From positions 372,001 to 436,000 of the forward strand of contig JAJIRX010000555.1 in assembly GCA_023853785.1 (NCBI GenBank): 64,000 nucleotides of DNA, read 5' to 3'. Positions 46,505 to 58,073 of the stretch are shown here, in pieces (position 1 is the stretch's first letter; each line of letters starts with the position of its first letter). The translations under genes were made by a program, and so were the position numbers. The notes beneath the pieces are model-generated. The model had not been told where the DNA came from and did not search any database. It saw nothing but the letters and a program-made list of their open reading frames with translations. The DNA is from Psilocybe azurescens (lineage: Eukaryota > Basidiomycota > Agaricomycetes > Agaricales > Agrocybaceae).

Positions 46505-48424
46505 TCAAATTTTCTTCTGCCGTTTGGTACCTGCCCGTGTCGAAACTGTGTCTACGGACGAAACTGATATTGACCGACGAGGCTGGCGCAAACGATAAGG
46601 CCGAAAAAAGTTAACTGGAAGAATATGTAGCACTCACGTGTTTCCTGCTCCTCGCACTCCGCGCACTGAGAACACTTTGAGCTCTCCCGTCTTCGAGTTC
46701 TTCGTGTTCTGCCCCTGCTTCCCCGATAATGGAGCCATCGGCATCTCCGCCACCCTCCTGCTTCATCTCGACATCGGTAGCTGCTTGGCTATTCTCCCTC
46801 ATCCCCAGCCGAGTTTTCAACACTTGAATGTCATAGTCAACCTTGTCCACGACACGCTTTGTTTCTACCAAAGCTGTCGTAGCGTCCAAGAGAGCCTCAA
46901 GTTGTATAGTGTTTTCACGTGTTGGTATGACCAGCCGACTGTGAGAGATTCCTAGCTCTGCTAGAGCTTGAGTAATTTTAGGTGCGATAGCAGCTTTCGG
47001 TGTAGGTAGTTTAAAGGACCGTAGGTATGCTGGTTGGTGTGCTGCTTTGGTAGCAACACCTGAAGGAGGCGGATCCGTCCGGATAATACAGTGTTGAGCA
47101 TCTGCGAAACATTAATGTTTAGTATGACTGGCGGGCATGGAGATACCAGGTAATTTTTTACCGTATATTGCATTCTTTACGGTATGAGGACGTTTGACAG
47201 CCGGCGTAGCGGCGACTGAGGGAGTAGCGGGACTGTCCACGTCTGTGGGTTGTCCCCCTTTCTTCTTCGTGCTGGCGCCTTTCGTCTTTTCATTTGTGAT
47301 GCCTAGAGGATTTCCGTCGTCCTCTACAATGTCTGGCAGTCCAGAATCGATACCAGCAAGAGTTCTTAGTAGACTTTCTCTGTCTTTCTTGAATTTCCTT
47401 TCATTGTGTTCCAAGCGTTTAACTTCGATATAAAGAGCCTCTTCCTCTGCTATTTGATCTGGCGTTCGGTTCTCAAGACTGACGATGTATTTCTTCCTCG
47501 TCATCTCACGTTCTGAAGAGTCGTAAGTGGCAAATACAGACAAAAATTAAACATAATTATTACCCTTGTCGAACTGAAAGCTCGATATCAATTGTGCTTT
47601 GCTGGCTTCATCACCTGCCCACGGTCGATTTCGTACTAACTTCCGACATACACTGTAGTAGCGATCTTTCAGGTCCTGTTGAGATCCTGTGAGATGGTGA
47701 ATAATCTTCGAAAGCGAGCACACATACCTCCAGCGACCGCGTTAATCCCCCAGGATAGTCGTACCGGTCGTAGATGATATACCATCGTGAATCATAGTCA
47801 TGTACGACGCTGAATAAATAGTCTGTCTCTTCCTTTGTCCATTCTCTATCTGTTATTCATTATTCATGATAACCATCAATACTTCAAAATTTGGAACCCA
47901 TACCTTCAAGGAAGCGGGTATATTCATCTTGTGAGTAGGTGTATGAGGTCGACTGAACATTATATTTAGCAAAGGCATAATCTATGTGTAGGAATCGCTG
48001 AAATGTTCAGTTTCAATATGGATGAAAGAAGGGATAACAGAAGCTGACCGGTAGGACGATCTGACGTGACTTTCTCCCAATGTCGAAGCTCAAGATCATC
48101 CTGCCGTGCACCATTCTTAAACGGTCGTAGTTCCCTGCAAGTACAGTGATATTATTAAGTACAGTTCGCATCTTCTCAAAATACAAACCATTTAGTCTTA
48201 GTGCTTGCACCGCCGAAGTTTGGCTTCTGCTTGAGACGTGGTTTGGCGAGTTGGGCGGCTAAAGAGGGTGCTGATGGACCAATAAGAGAGTAGAGTTCCC
48301 TTGAGATTCCTTCAGGTTTTCGCGTATTTTGTGGCCCTTGTTTCTTCAGTTGTGAAGGCCCGGCTGTTGCATTAACGTCTGGTATAGAAAGGGCGCTACG
48401 GATGTCTGCTGCAGATACGGCCAT
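46505..48424 (-). CDS. swc4: SWC4/DMAP1 subunit of SWR1 and NuA4 chromatin complexes
   Basis: Start MAVSAADIRSALSIPDVNAT; then GISRELYSLIGPSAPSLAAQ, ELRPFKNGARQDDLELRHWE, YAFAKYNVQSTSYTYSQDEY, and the SANT-like block DREWTKEETDYLFSVVHDYD, SRWYIIYDRYDY, followed by DLKDRYYSVCRKLVRNRPWA. A helical charged segment (VKRLEHNERKFKKDRESLLR) and the DMAP1 C-terminal domain with LRSFKLPTPKAAIAPKITQA and LGISHSRLVMPTRENTIQLE, then LLDATTALVETKRVVDKVDY, follow. The tail ends TRAGTKRQKKI. The last exon keeps frame only if one base is restored in the A6 run 46604-46609 (LTFFRPYRLRQPRRS). Divergent from the AAA-ATPase gene. Confidence 0.9.
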
Positions 48425-48641
48425 GGGGGATGAGAGGAAAGAAAGGTGGGATCACGTGCATGGACATATGATCGAGAAGTAATAGGGGATTCCTTGCACC
48501 ACCCTGCTACTCAGAACCGAACTGCGCAATTAGCCGTTCCACTTGCTCACTAACTCCCAAGCTTGCGCATCAAATCCCCCACTTTCAGCTAAAACCACAC
48601 TACCGACTCTATCGTTTACTTACGTACTACTACATTGTACC

Positions 48642-51136
48642 ATGGCCCGTTCTAAGGAGCATACCAATGAAGAGGATGAGTTTGTTAACATCTGGACGAC
48701 TGAAGAGGGTCAAGCGCCCGCAGCAGACTCTCATAAAGATAAAAAGGACTTCTATGAGCAGTGGGTAGCCAAATGTAAGCCCACAATATGCCGCTCGTTT
48801 ATACCTCTTTCCGTTCTCAACAAGTTCTCAATGGCGAACTTAATTATCTATAACAGCCTCTGGGACGTTGGCAATACCGAGTGTAGCTGGGTATGTTTGG
48901 CTCATTTCCACTTACCCGTGTGTCTCACAGTAGTATCAGTGCAGATGCATTGCGCGCGCTTTACCCCGGTCATTCTCTTATCTTGACGCAGGGATATTCA
49001 ATGAATATTCTTGGTTTCCCGGCCGCCAATGTAAAGCCAATTGAGAAAACACAGCTAGTCACCAATCTCGTATACGTGCCTATTGCTCGAAGCTTGGGCA
49101 CTGTTCCTGGTATACTGGTCGACCAAATTGAATTTGGTGCATTCAAAGTTACTTGGAAGGTGAGTTGAGGCAAATTCTAATAGGCAGAATGTTAGCTGAG
49201 TCCTGTTTTATTTCTTCAGCAATATGAATATATTATCTACTCCCTCCAGGTTTGTTACAACTGTGCTCAACATTATAGAGACTGTATTGATGTCAGTCGT
49301 TGCTAGTTCCCCCAGGGATTCGGTGTAGTCCGGCAATATTTCGTGCTTCACAAAGGTAATACTTCAGTCATTCTTAAGGGCTCGCCTGTGCCTCATACTT
49401 CTCATAGGCCCTGAGGAGATATCTCGTCTATTCCTCCCTCGCTGCTGGTGCTTGGTCAGATTCTTTACATGACGAAATCTGGGTATTTAACCAAGGATAC
49501 TGGGCGAAAGACCATGGCCTGTGGGTTCAAATACAGAAAGCCGACTGGAAGGACGTAATTCTTAAAGAAGAGTTCAAGAAAGCGTTGCAGAAAGATGTCT
49601 ATGGATTCTTCGCTTCTGAGGCAATTTATAAAGAGTTGGCCATACCATGGAAGGTATAAGTGCAGACCATTGTCTAGCAAGTACGTATCTAACGTCCTAC
49701 TCACAGCGCGGCCTCATAATGCATGGCCCTCCAGGTACGTATAATATCTCTTTTGAGGATAATACCTGACATATCGTGTTGCGTAGGAAATGGCAAAACT
49801 ATCAGTCTCAAAACTATCATGAAGACCTGTGGTGAAAAGGGATTTGCTCCTTTATATGTGAAGTCGTTTAGAAGTCCGAGTTTGCGATCATTCCATCAAT
49901 CCAGCTTCTACTAATATTACTGCAGGCTGGAAAGGAGACGAAGGCGCTATGGCAGATGTTTTTGACAAAGCCCGTCAACTTGCGCCTTGTGTCATTATTC
50001 TTGAAGACCTCGACAGTCTCATCAACGACGGGAATCGCTCATTCTTCCTTAATCAACTCGATGGCTTGGAGGGAAATGATGGCTTACTTGTCATTGGTAC
50101 TACCAATCATTTCGACCGACTTGATCCAGGCCTCAGCACTAGGCCAAGTCGATTCGACAGGAAATTGTGCGTTGTATATATTCTGTGTTGCTAACGCAAT
50201 GCTGATGTTCAACTCAGTAAATTTGACGATCCAGATGAGGAGGAGCGCAAATTATACGCTCAGTATTGGCAAACTAAACTACAGTCAAACAAGGAAGTTG
50301 ACTTCCCGGATCAATTGGTGGACAAGGTCGCACATCTTACTGACAGGTTTAGCTTTGCCTATCTCAAGGAAGTATTGTAAGCCGCCCGATGACACACTTA
50401 TTGTGTGCTCAGTCAGTACTGACGAACTTTATTTCCCTAGTGTTTCCTCTCTCGTGATATTTGTGGGCATCGAGGGTGAGAAGCCGACATTCGAGAGTCT
50501 GTTGGTGAAGCAAATAGAGGTGCTTCGCAAGCAACTCGACAAACCCAATTTCACCTCCCACCCTACAGCAAGAGGCTACAGTGGTACCCCTTTAGGACGC
50601 AATGGAGCTCCCCATCTAATCCTCCTGTTCGACGTCCTCGTGCTACTTCTGTCGATCGCGAAGTCGACGGTCTTATTAGCGATATGTGGAACAGCACATT
50701 ACGGTTCGACAGCAACAGTCAAGTCACAGGCAGTAATCAAGCCAGTGAACGACGAGCGTCTATGCTTGCTACTGATACACCGGGTGGTCGACATAATATC
50801 AATCTTTTAAATAGCGTTCCTGACCCGATCTCCGAATTATCTGCGAGTCAACACCATAGAGTAGTGGCACGACGTGCTCGGATGCAAGGGCTTGATGAAG
50901 ATATGGACATAGATGGGCTAATGAACTGGCCCGGGACCTTGGACTTTAACCCAACTCCGGAGGCCCGCGGGTCCTCCTATACTCCATTTCTCGATGTTAA
51001 GACCTCCACTACTGGGTTAGGGAATCCCTGGAATCCTTTTAGTCGCAATTTCGGTCAGAGGCAAGGGCCAACTGGCGAACACCACAACGGCGCGACCCCT
51101 CGAAACTTCGGCACCGGTGATTATGGTCTTGTCTAG
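48642..51136 (+). CDS. BCS1-type AAA ATPase
   Basis: N-terminal part MARSKEHTNEEDEFVNIWTT, GYSMNILGFPAANVKPIEKT, VPIARSLGTVPGILVDQIEF, ALRRYLVYSSLAAGAWSDSL, DEIWVFNQGYWAKDHGLWVQ and KADWKDVILKEEFKKALQKD. AAA domain: GLIMHGPPGNGKTISLKTIM (Walker A), APCVIILEDLDSLINDGNRS (Walker B), FLNQLDGLEGNDGLLVIGTT, NHFDRLDPGLSTRPSRFDRK (sensor and Arg-finger region), FDDPDEEERKLYAQYWQTKL. A Ser/Asn-rich tail follows, ending GTGDYGLV. Such expanded mushroom paralogues resemble Bcs1, but the N-terminal import region is not clearly mitochondrial, so the client is unknown. One frame change between KQIEVLRKQLDKP and WSSPSNPPVRRPRAT (about 50545-50608) fits one missing base. Confidence 0.82.
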
Positions 51137-52158
51137 TCAAGTATCTTTCCAACCTCCCTAATCGTGTGAATCGTGAATCTTTTGAAAACAAATTAGGCTA
51201 TCATTTTTGAAATTTGGAGGTAGTACCACTCGTCCATAGATTGTATATTAGTGATTTGAGCGACAAATAGCCTCGGAAAGTTTCTTAACTAGTTATATAC
51301 GGTCAAAGCTTTTTCTTGCGTGTCCTAGGTCAACATACCACACGAGTAGCGTTTCGAGGACCGCAAGCTTAACTCAACTTCTGTGTTTTGATCTCTGATC
51401 TCGATAAAACCGTGTCAGAAAATTCTTATGTACATATCTAGCTGGTGCACATTACCTCTGTCTCTGACTTTCTCAACTATCTCTGCCATAAGGAATTTGG
51501 GAAGTTAAAGAAAGATTTTTGAAGTTGCCAATATTGACTGTGTTAACATTCTTGGCAAGCTGCTATATTCGTTTGTGCACTTGACACAACAGGTAAATAT
51601 CATACTGATTCAATATCTCTCATGGGCCCAATATTGGTTGATAGCCGCTAGTCTGAAGCTACTGCTTTGACTTTGAATCACACAGGACTTCAGTTAGATT
51701 TTAATCGAGGCAATCCGAGTCCATCAACAGGCCATGAAGGTCAAACTAAGGGTAACCTTCCTCTCAACCTCGCTCTGAGGCACGGTCTTAATAAACCACT
51801 TTGTATTTACCAATGAGATCCCTCCGTATTCTATTATTCTTTCTTTCTTTTGGCCTCTGAACATGACTTTTATCAGTTCGGCCTTGCTTTAAACAAGTCT
51901 GTCCTTAAGTCCATGTGCAGAGCACGGGTAAGCCGGTAGTGATTCTAATAATGCATAGGAACATGCCGGGAACCGACATTATATATATGAGCCAGTGTAC
52001 TGTAGATTTAACATAGGTTGAGCTTGGGTTGAGGGGTTGCGGTTCTCGAGTACCGTACACGACAATATATGAATGAATTAAAACACCTTGTTGCAAAGAG
52101 TCCATGTTACATTTCGAGATACATGGCTTGAGAATCTATCTACAATGTACAGTAAAAC
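51137..52158. other. Long intergenic region without recognisable gene
   Basis: About 1.0 kb between the convergent ends of the AAA-ATPase and GH79 genes. AT-rich, only very short frames, some T/C tracts. No transposon ends, tRNA or repeat array recognised. Part must be the 3' flanks of both genes. Confidence 0.5.
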
Positions 52159-54402
52159 TTAAACTTGGAGACTGGTGGAAATTATCGCTAGGGCAGTGCC
52201 TATGAGGATCGAAATTATGGTTGAGCTGTCGAGCATGAGACGAGCAGCAGCACCAGTGGCTGTCGGGTTTGCTACCAAGCTTGAACTTGGCAAGGCGTTG
52301 GTGCTGGTATTGGCTGTTGAATTACCAGTAGGCGAAAGTCCTCCAGCAAAAACGACCGCCATGCCCGGGGCGGGTACTTTGATTGTGCAGCCCTTTGTGC
52401 AATCGACCTGAGTGTTAGGTACCGCCCAAGTCGAATTCGCAGCCAATAATGTTCCGTCGCCAGCGTTTGCGAGTGTTTCGCCGCCCCATCCAATGTTCGT
52501 CTTCTCTTGCATGTTATCCCCTACCAGATACTTGACGAGTACATTTTTACCGTTGTTTGCAGTGAAGACCCCCGAAGGAACATCAAAGGATGTTGAAGAA
52601 CCAGCAGACGAGGAAACATTGGCGAAGTTGAAGAATACTAACTGCTGGACAGTTGAATCAACTGCATCGTATACAGCATAGCCGCTAACGTCGACACTTG
52701 TATTTTCTTTGGAGCCGCTAATATCGAGGTCAGCGACAATACTGCCATTTTGGGATTCGGAGCGTAGTGCTTCTGCGGTGACAAGCAAGCTGTAAAACGA
52801 GCGGATTTGTGGTCCATGGCCCGGGCGCACCATTTGGACCGTCGGGAGGGGTGAATAGATTGTATGAAATACCTCTCTCGCGAGTGTGGAGGTAAGCGGC
52901 GCTGTAGCCAACGGATGCCATCTGGAGGGCATAGTCTATGGTCCACAAGGAGCCGACTGCAAAGGTGTCTGAAATGTTGGGGATCCCTCCACAGGAAGCC
53001 GAATTAAATTCGGACATGATAAGATGTTGCTTGTTGGGCCCTGCGCTGGATACAACTTTGTTGACCCCGGAAGCTTGCCATGCCGCAAGTTGAACAACTG
53101 ATAGGGTACAAATTAGAGTCTCGATAAAAAAAAAGACATCGCTGGACGTCAAACCATTCGCATGTTGCACGTAATAAGGTATTTCGTATTTATGGAATCC
53201 AGGGTTGCAATTGTTTTGGGGATAGTGCTGAAGGCTGCTGCAAGGTTCAGACAAAGTGTCGAAATATCCTAGATGATGATGCAGATAGAACTTACGAGAT
53301 ATATTTCAGAATGTCGCCGAAAGAAGAAGTATAACCATCATCTAGAAGCGCGTCCAGGTTCTAAAAGTCGTAAATTAATAAAATTTACACACGGTAGGAT
53401 GAAGACGAACCCATGCACAACATATTGTTGGACCGCCGATGTCATGTTTGTCCAGAATGTTCCCCGCTGACGTGTTAGTAAGATGATCAGAGGCCGTTTT
53501 GAACTCCTGCAAAGGAATGGACCGCTAAGCGCCTACTAGGATTTTGTTAAAAGGGAAGAAGGGTCGTACATCGATATAGATAGCAGTTGTATAGTTCTTG
53601 ATGTTGGGCCGGTCGCCGTGGCTGGTGTATAGGTCAGGTTCCTTGAAACCCGATGTCAGATGTCATAGAAAAACGTTTTTGTTGATCACAACCTACATTT
53701 CCGAGCAAGAAGCCATCCAAGTTGTCGCCTAGTTTTTGGGCTGCCTCGCCTGCGGCGATTGAGAGGGCAAGGTTAGTTGAGGTGAATGGCAATATGTAAC
53801 ATTGCAACGTATACCAGCTAGAAGTGGAACATTGGCATTATTTGGGTCCCGAAGAGAAAGACCTAAAGAATTCTTTGCAGATCAGGGTAAAAATTCACGG
53901 TGTAATTAGCTGGAAAAACAATGACCAATCAGATAGGCTGCCCCTCCAATATCGGAAGCAATGTTGTCCATGACATCCCAAAGTACCGGCCCATAGTTGA
54001 CGGGCTGGTCATCAAAATTAAAATCCCCTGGGATTAATTGTAGCATAGGTGATGTTTGCGTTGGGACATATGTAGAGTCATCCATGGAATTCCCCCTACG
54101 CGGACGCGTAAAGGCTGATTGCCTGTCCGGGAGCGCAATGCGGAAAGGTACTTGACAACAGTAGGGGGGAATGGTTGAGGTGTCGTTGCCGACTTGGAAA
54201 CATCACTATCGTGATTTAAAAGGTAATTTGGGAAGGGCTTACAATATTCCGACAGGAAGCTGAGCTCGAAGCTGATTCCAAGGAAGTTTGGTTGAACCAC
54301 ATGATTGGAAGGAGGGGCAGAGGGGACGGTGACCTGGACGGCGTCCACGACTACAAGAAAAGGAAGAGAGAAGAAAGTTAAAAGAGCGAAAGGGCCTTGC
54401 AT
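52159..54402 (-). CDS. Secreted GH79 beta-glucuronidase-like glycosidase with GPI-type tail
   Basis: Signal peptide MQGPFALLTFFSLPFLVVVD at the start (ATG 54402). Then QPNFLGISFELSFLSEYC, VRVGG joined to NSMDDSTYVPTQTSPMLQLI (RIGGNSMD is a GH79 hallmark), DGFLLGNEPDLYTSHGDRPN with the NEP acid/base Glu, and HLIMSEFNSASCGGIPNISD with the nucleophile Glu, followed by YLHTRERGISYNLFTPPDG. A beta-sandwich domain (SGYAVYDAVDSTVQQLVFFN) follows. A Ser/Thr-rich tail ends in a hydrophobic stretch (DSSTIISILIGTALAIISTS), typical of a GPI signal. Likely trims glucuronic acid from wall or plant proteoglycans (inference). Frame breaks: the C5 run 54092-54096 (one base missing) and a net one-base shift near 52805-52825. 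Confidence 0.88.
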
Positions 54403-55070
54403 TGAAGGTGAAAGAATGTGTGGTAACGGGTATAAGTACTCGGACGAGATGCTAACGATCCAATACAAGATGCCGTTGACGTCTTTAAGAAGCGAGATTA
54501 AACCTAAGGAGGAAGCGGCATGCAGGAGTCCGCCACTGTTAATTAGTGTTTCAATGGTCCTTTCGTATTTTTAGCAGGTCAACGCCCACGTTTACGAGAA
54601 ATCTGAAATTTGGTGCCATATTGAGAGCTTCTTAGTTTCTGAACGGGCAGAATCACGTTGAAAATCGAGATGCTGTATGCGCCTGGGAGATAGTTTGTCG
54701 CATCGTCCTATTATGGACATGGCGGGCCGCCTCAGAAGTCAAGAGCCAGGATATTACAGATTTAGCATTGTCGAGTTTGCTGACTGGAAACGTATCAGTC
54801 GATGGTCCACTCCTTGAGCTTGTCGCTCATTTGACTGAACTTGGAGATTTGAAGCCAGTCACAAGTATCTTGAACGATCTGAGCAAGTGCCCTATAAGGG
54901 CGTGGTCTGAAGGACGTAGGCTACAGGACGTTTGTGTCCCAGTGAACGGTGCAATATGGATTCAAGGGACGAGAAGTGTGATGGCGCGTCATTGATGTGC
55001 ACTGTCAGTGTTACTATTAGCGCGCACCGTGGCCCAAGTTCCACTGCGCGGCCCAGCGTTAACGAATCAC
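54403..55070. other. Divergent promoter region, GH79 / PAF-acetylhydrolase-like
   Basis: About 670 bases between the GH79 start and the presumed start of the esterase gene. It contains short frames with no protein-like features. Confidence 0.45.
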
Positions 55071-56985
55071 ATGCACCGGGTTGAACCCAACCTACACCCA
55101 GACCACGAATGTTAGTCCACTGTACATAATAGATCTGAAAAGCTGGTCTAACATCTGTACTTGCTGCCCAGGCTCTTTCTTCCCCAAATTCATGGTCGCT
55201 TTCCTGTGGGCGTAACAACATTTGCTACTCCTGTGCGTCCGGCTCGGCCAATAGGCACAATCAAGCTTAAAAGCAATCAAAGCCAAGAGAGCGCCCTCTA
55301 TCTAGAAGAAGTAGCCTTTACTGCGTATTACCCAGCAGACGTCAAAGCTACTACTTCGAAGAAAGGAGTTCCATGGTTCCTTCGGTGTGTTCTTATCTTT
55401 AGTACTTATTAAGCGCCACCAATCATACTATAACGTTTGCAGGCCACTGAGAGAGTCACTACACGGCTTCGCAGCATTTCTAGGTAACGATGTGACTGAT
55501 GTTGTAATTCACCGATACGATGGCTGACATTTGTCTTAGGTGTTCCAAGATGGCTGTTGTGGCCTGTAGTGTACTTCTTTGGAGCACTCTTGAAGGCAAG
55601 CTGAAGGCCAGACAATCACTTCGTGCCACTTGGGGCTTACCGGTTACGATCAGATTCCGGCATATCCCAATGCTCCACTTCTCAGTCCTTTGAGAACTAA
55701 AGAACTTTCCCAGTGGCCATTAGTTATCTTCTCTCATGGTCTTGGTGGTGGAAGAACAGCATACAGGTCAGTAGTCTGACACCCTGCATGGCAGCTGCCC
55801 TTGCTGATGTCTGGATGTAGCCAGTTCTGTAGTCGCTTAGCTGCCTCCGGCAGGGTTGTACTTGCTGTCGAGCACCGAGATGGTACTGGCACTGTCTGTA
55901 TGCCTCGCTCTTGGAATGCAGACGGAAAGTCGGAACCCAGGAAGATACTTTACCTTAGAGAAACGGACATACAGTGAAGACTACTTTATCATCATCATGA
56001 ATTCAAATGCTGACGCCGTTATAGTTGGGACGATAACGATGCAATAGACACCCATCCAATGCCTTTACGAGGTCAACAACTGGCGTTTCGGCACCATGAA
56101 ATTTATATAGCATATTCAGCATTTTGTCGTTTCATCAAACAAGATTCGACCTTAGAGTTTGACACCATCGATGGAACACCATATAATAAATCAAGTTGGA
56201 CAGCACTCAATCAAGCAGGCCAACAGGTCATAAGGTATGACGAACGTATTGTTCTGGCCGGTCATTCTTTTGGAGGCTGTACAGTGGTATGAAATATTCC
56301 ATTCATTCAATCCTTGAATATTCAACTGTTCTTTTCAGCTTTCTATACTTTCTACAAAACCTCTGGATGGTCATTCTTCGATACCTATTGAACGAACTGT
56401 CATCTTGGATCCTTGGCTAGAGCCGCTTCCTTCTCCCGGCCCCGTTCCTTTACCAAACCATGCTCCTCAGACTGACTCGATAAAATCTGGTGAAGAAACC
56501 ATTAGATCCTCCCTCGAACCAGCTTCAGCCATCTCAGATACCAATAGCATCACTGATTCTAGAAAGTCTCACCCTTCCATGTTGGTGATCAACTCGGAAA
56601 CTTTCACGTTGTGGAAAGACCACTATACGAGGTTGCAAGAAGTGCTCGCTGGGTGGGAACCTCAAGGTGGTCGAATAATGACGATAGGTATGGTTTTGGA
56701 ACGATGTCCCAGTTTGCTTGCTTACGACTCTATAACCCGCTTAGTCGGCTCTGAGCACGTATCATTTTCAGACTTCCCAATGCTTCCTATCTTTCGGAAA
56801 AGAAGGCGCGACCCATTCTAGATACAATCACCCAACTTTCTTTGTCATTCCTGGACGACACTCTTGAAGATACTCTTCGCACCATCCCAAATATCCCCAT
56901 GGAAGTTAAAATTATAGGTGTGAAAAAGGACGGCAAACCCAAGAGAAAGCTATTGGGAAAGCCTGGCGACGTCATTGCGCAATGA
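55071..56985 (+). CDS. PAF-acetylhydrolase-like (type II) alpha/beta-hydrolase esterase
   Basis: Family of 1-alkyl-2-acetylglycerophosphocholine esterases that cut short or oxidised acyl chains from phospholipids. Seen: FLPQIHGRFPVGVTTFATPV, YLEEVAFTAYYPADVKATT, WPLVIFSHGLGGGRTAY, the nucleophile elbow VLAGHSFGGCTV, TVILDPWLEPLPSPGPVPLP (Asp), and GSEHVSFSDFPML (His), i.e. a full triad; it ends PKRKLLGKPGDVIAQ. The 5' end is uncertain: ATG at 55071 opens a 40-base exon whose intron (55111-55171, good CTAAC branch site) enters the conserved frame one base off. A 58-base intron at 55596-55653 appears to be GC-AG (AAG|GCAAGC...CAG), joining GALLK to IPAYPNAPLLSPLR in phase. One T is missing at 56792-56794 before EKKARPILDTITQ. 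Confidence 0.85.
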
Positions 56986-57265
56986 AATACAGGTCTTGTC
57001 AATGGTTATGGACTACGTCACTACATAACTTTTGCACAACCGATCAATGCTGACGCAATTTAGAGACACTTCTGTGCACCATACTGCTGTTATAATTACA
57101 ATATAAGGTTAGACAATAAAATGGACTGCTGGGCTGAGGTTTACCTACGTAAATGAAAGATTTTTGCAACCGCGACCGGCAAACTCGTTCGAATGAAATC
57201 CTTAGCCGGCTAACCCATCAAATTCGGACATTTTAAGTCGACAACAACAGGTGTTGCCTTTCAAG

Positions 57266-58019
57266 ATGAACATTCGAGTCATGAGAGTACGGAAAATGTT
57301 CAACTTGCCCAATCCAAACGTTTATTTTGTACTAGGTGGAAGACATGATGGGAATGCAGGCGTGCAATCTGCAGAACCTCCCGGAGAACTACACGATGAG
57401 ATACTGTCAGTACGTTTTCTGTTGATCTTCTCAGCAGGACAAAAGTCTAAAGGCCCTTGATCTGTAGATATGTACCACGCGATGACATGGCCCTCTATCT
57501 CATACGTCGCTGAAGACCACAAAGGACGAATCGTTGGTTACATCCTGGCAAAGATGTGTGGCTGCGACAACTGTACCTCTGTTTACTGAATGTCCTGATC
57601 AGTGCGACGTTTACCAGGGATGAAGAATTGTCAGAGCCTGGTAAAGAACCTCATGGTCATGTCACATCAATATCTGTTCTACGCTCGTATCGACGGTTAG
57701 GATTGGCGAAGAAGCTTATGTTGCAGTCTCGTATGCTGTCATTTTGTTCATTTCCTTACGCTGTCGCCATTCACTGTGTTTTACTTTGTAGAAGAAGCCA
57801 TGGCCAACATATATCGAGCGACATATGTCTCGTTACATGTCCGTAAATCTAACAGAGCTGCGCTTGGTTTGTATAGGGATACTTTGGGATTCACGGTGAA
57901 AGACATTGAGAAAGGATACTGTACGTTCACTCCATTAAAATCAAGGAATGTTCCATGCTCACCGTGACTTAGATGCTGACGGAGAAGACGCATATTCCAT
58001 GCGACTAAGTCTGAAATAA
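57266..58019 (+). CDS. ard1: N-alpha-acetyltransferase catalytic subunit Naa10/Ard1
   Basis: GNAT-fold catalytic subunit of NatA, which acetylates N-termini of nascent proteins at the ribosome together with Naa15. Exons: [94 protein letters not shown] (the R/Q-x-x-G-x-G/A acetyl-CoA loop), [40 protein letters not shown] and [16 protein letters not shown]. Five introns, every junction in phase. About 160 residues, shorter than animal Naa10 because the variable C-terminal tail is absent, as usual in fungi. ATG 57266; stop 58017-58019. Convergent with the DUF676 gene, 54 bases apart. Confidence 0.95.
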
Positions 58020-58073
58020 ACATATATTATAGATTTCATTATAACCAGTATATAGAGCAGGGAGGAAGAAGGA

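Noticed and set aside
51137..52158. Possible transposon remnant in the longest intergenic gap
   Set aside because: No terminal repeats, target duplications or transposase/reverse-transcriptase motifs seen.
54768..54995. ORF on the plus strand before the esterase
   Set aside because: Starts with TTG, no domain-like features, and lies in a promoter region.
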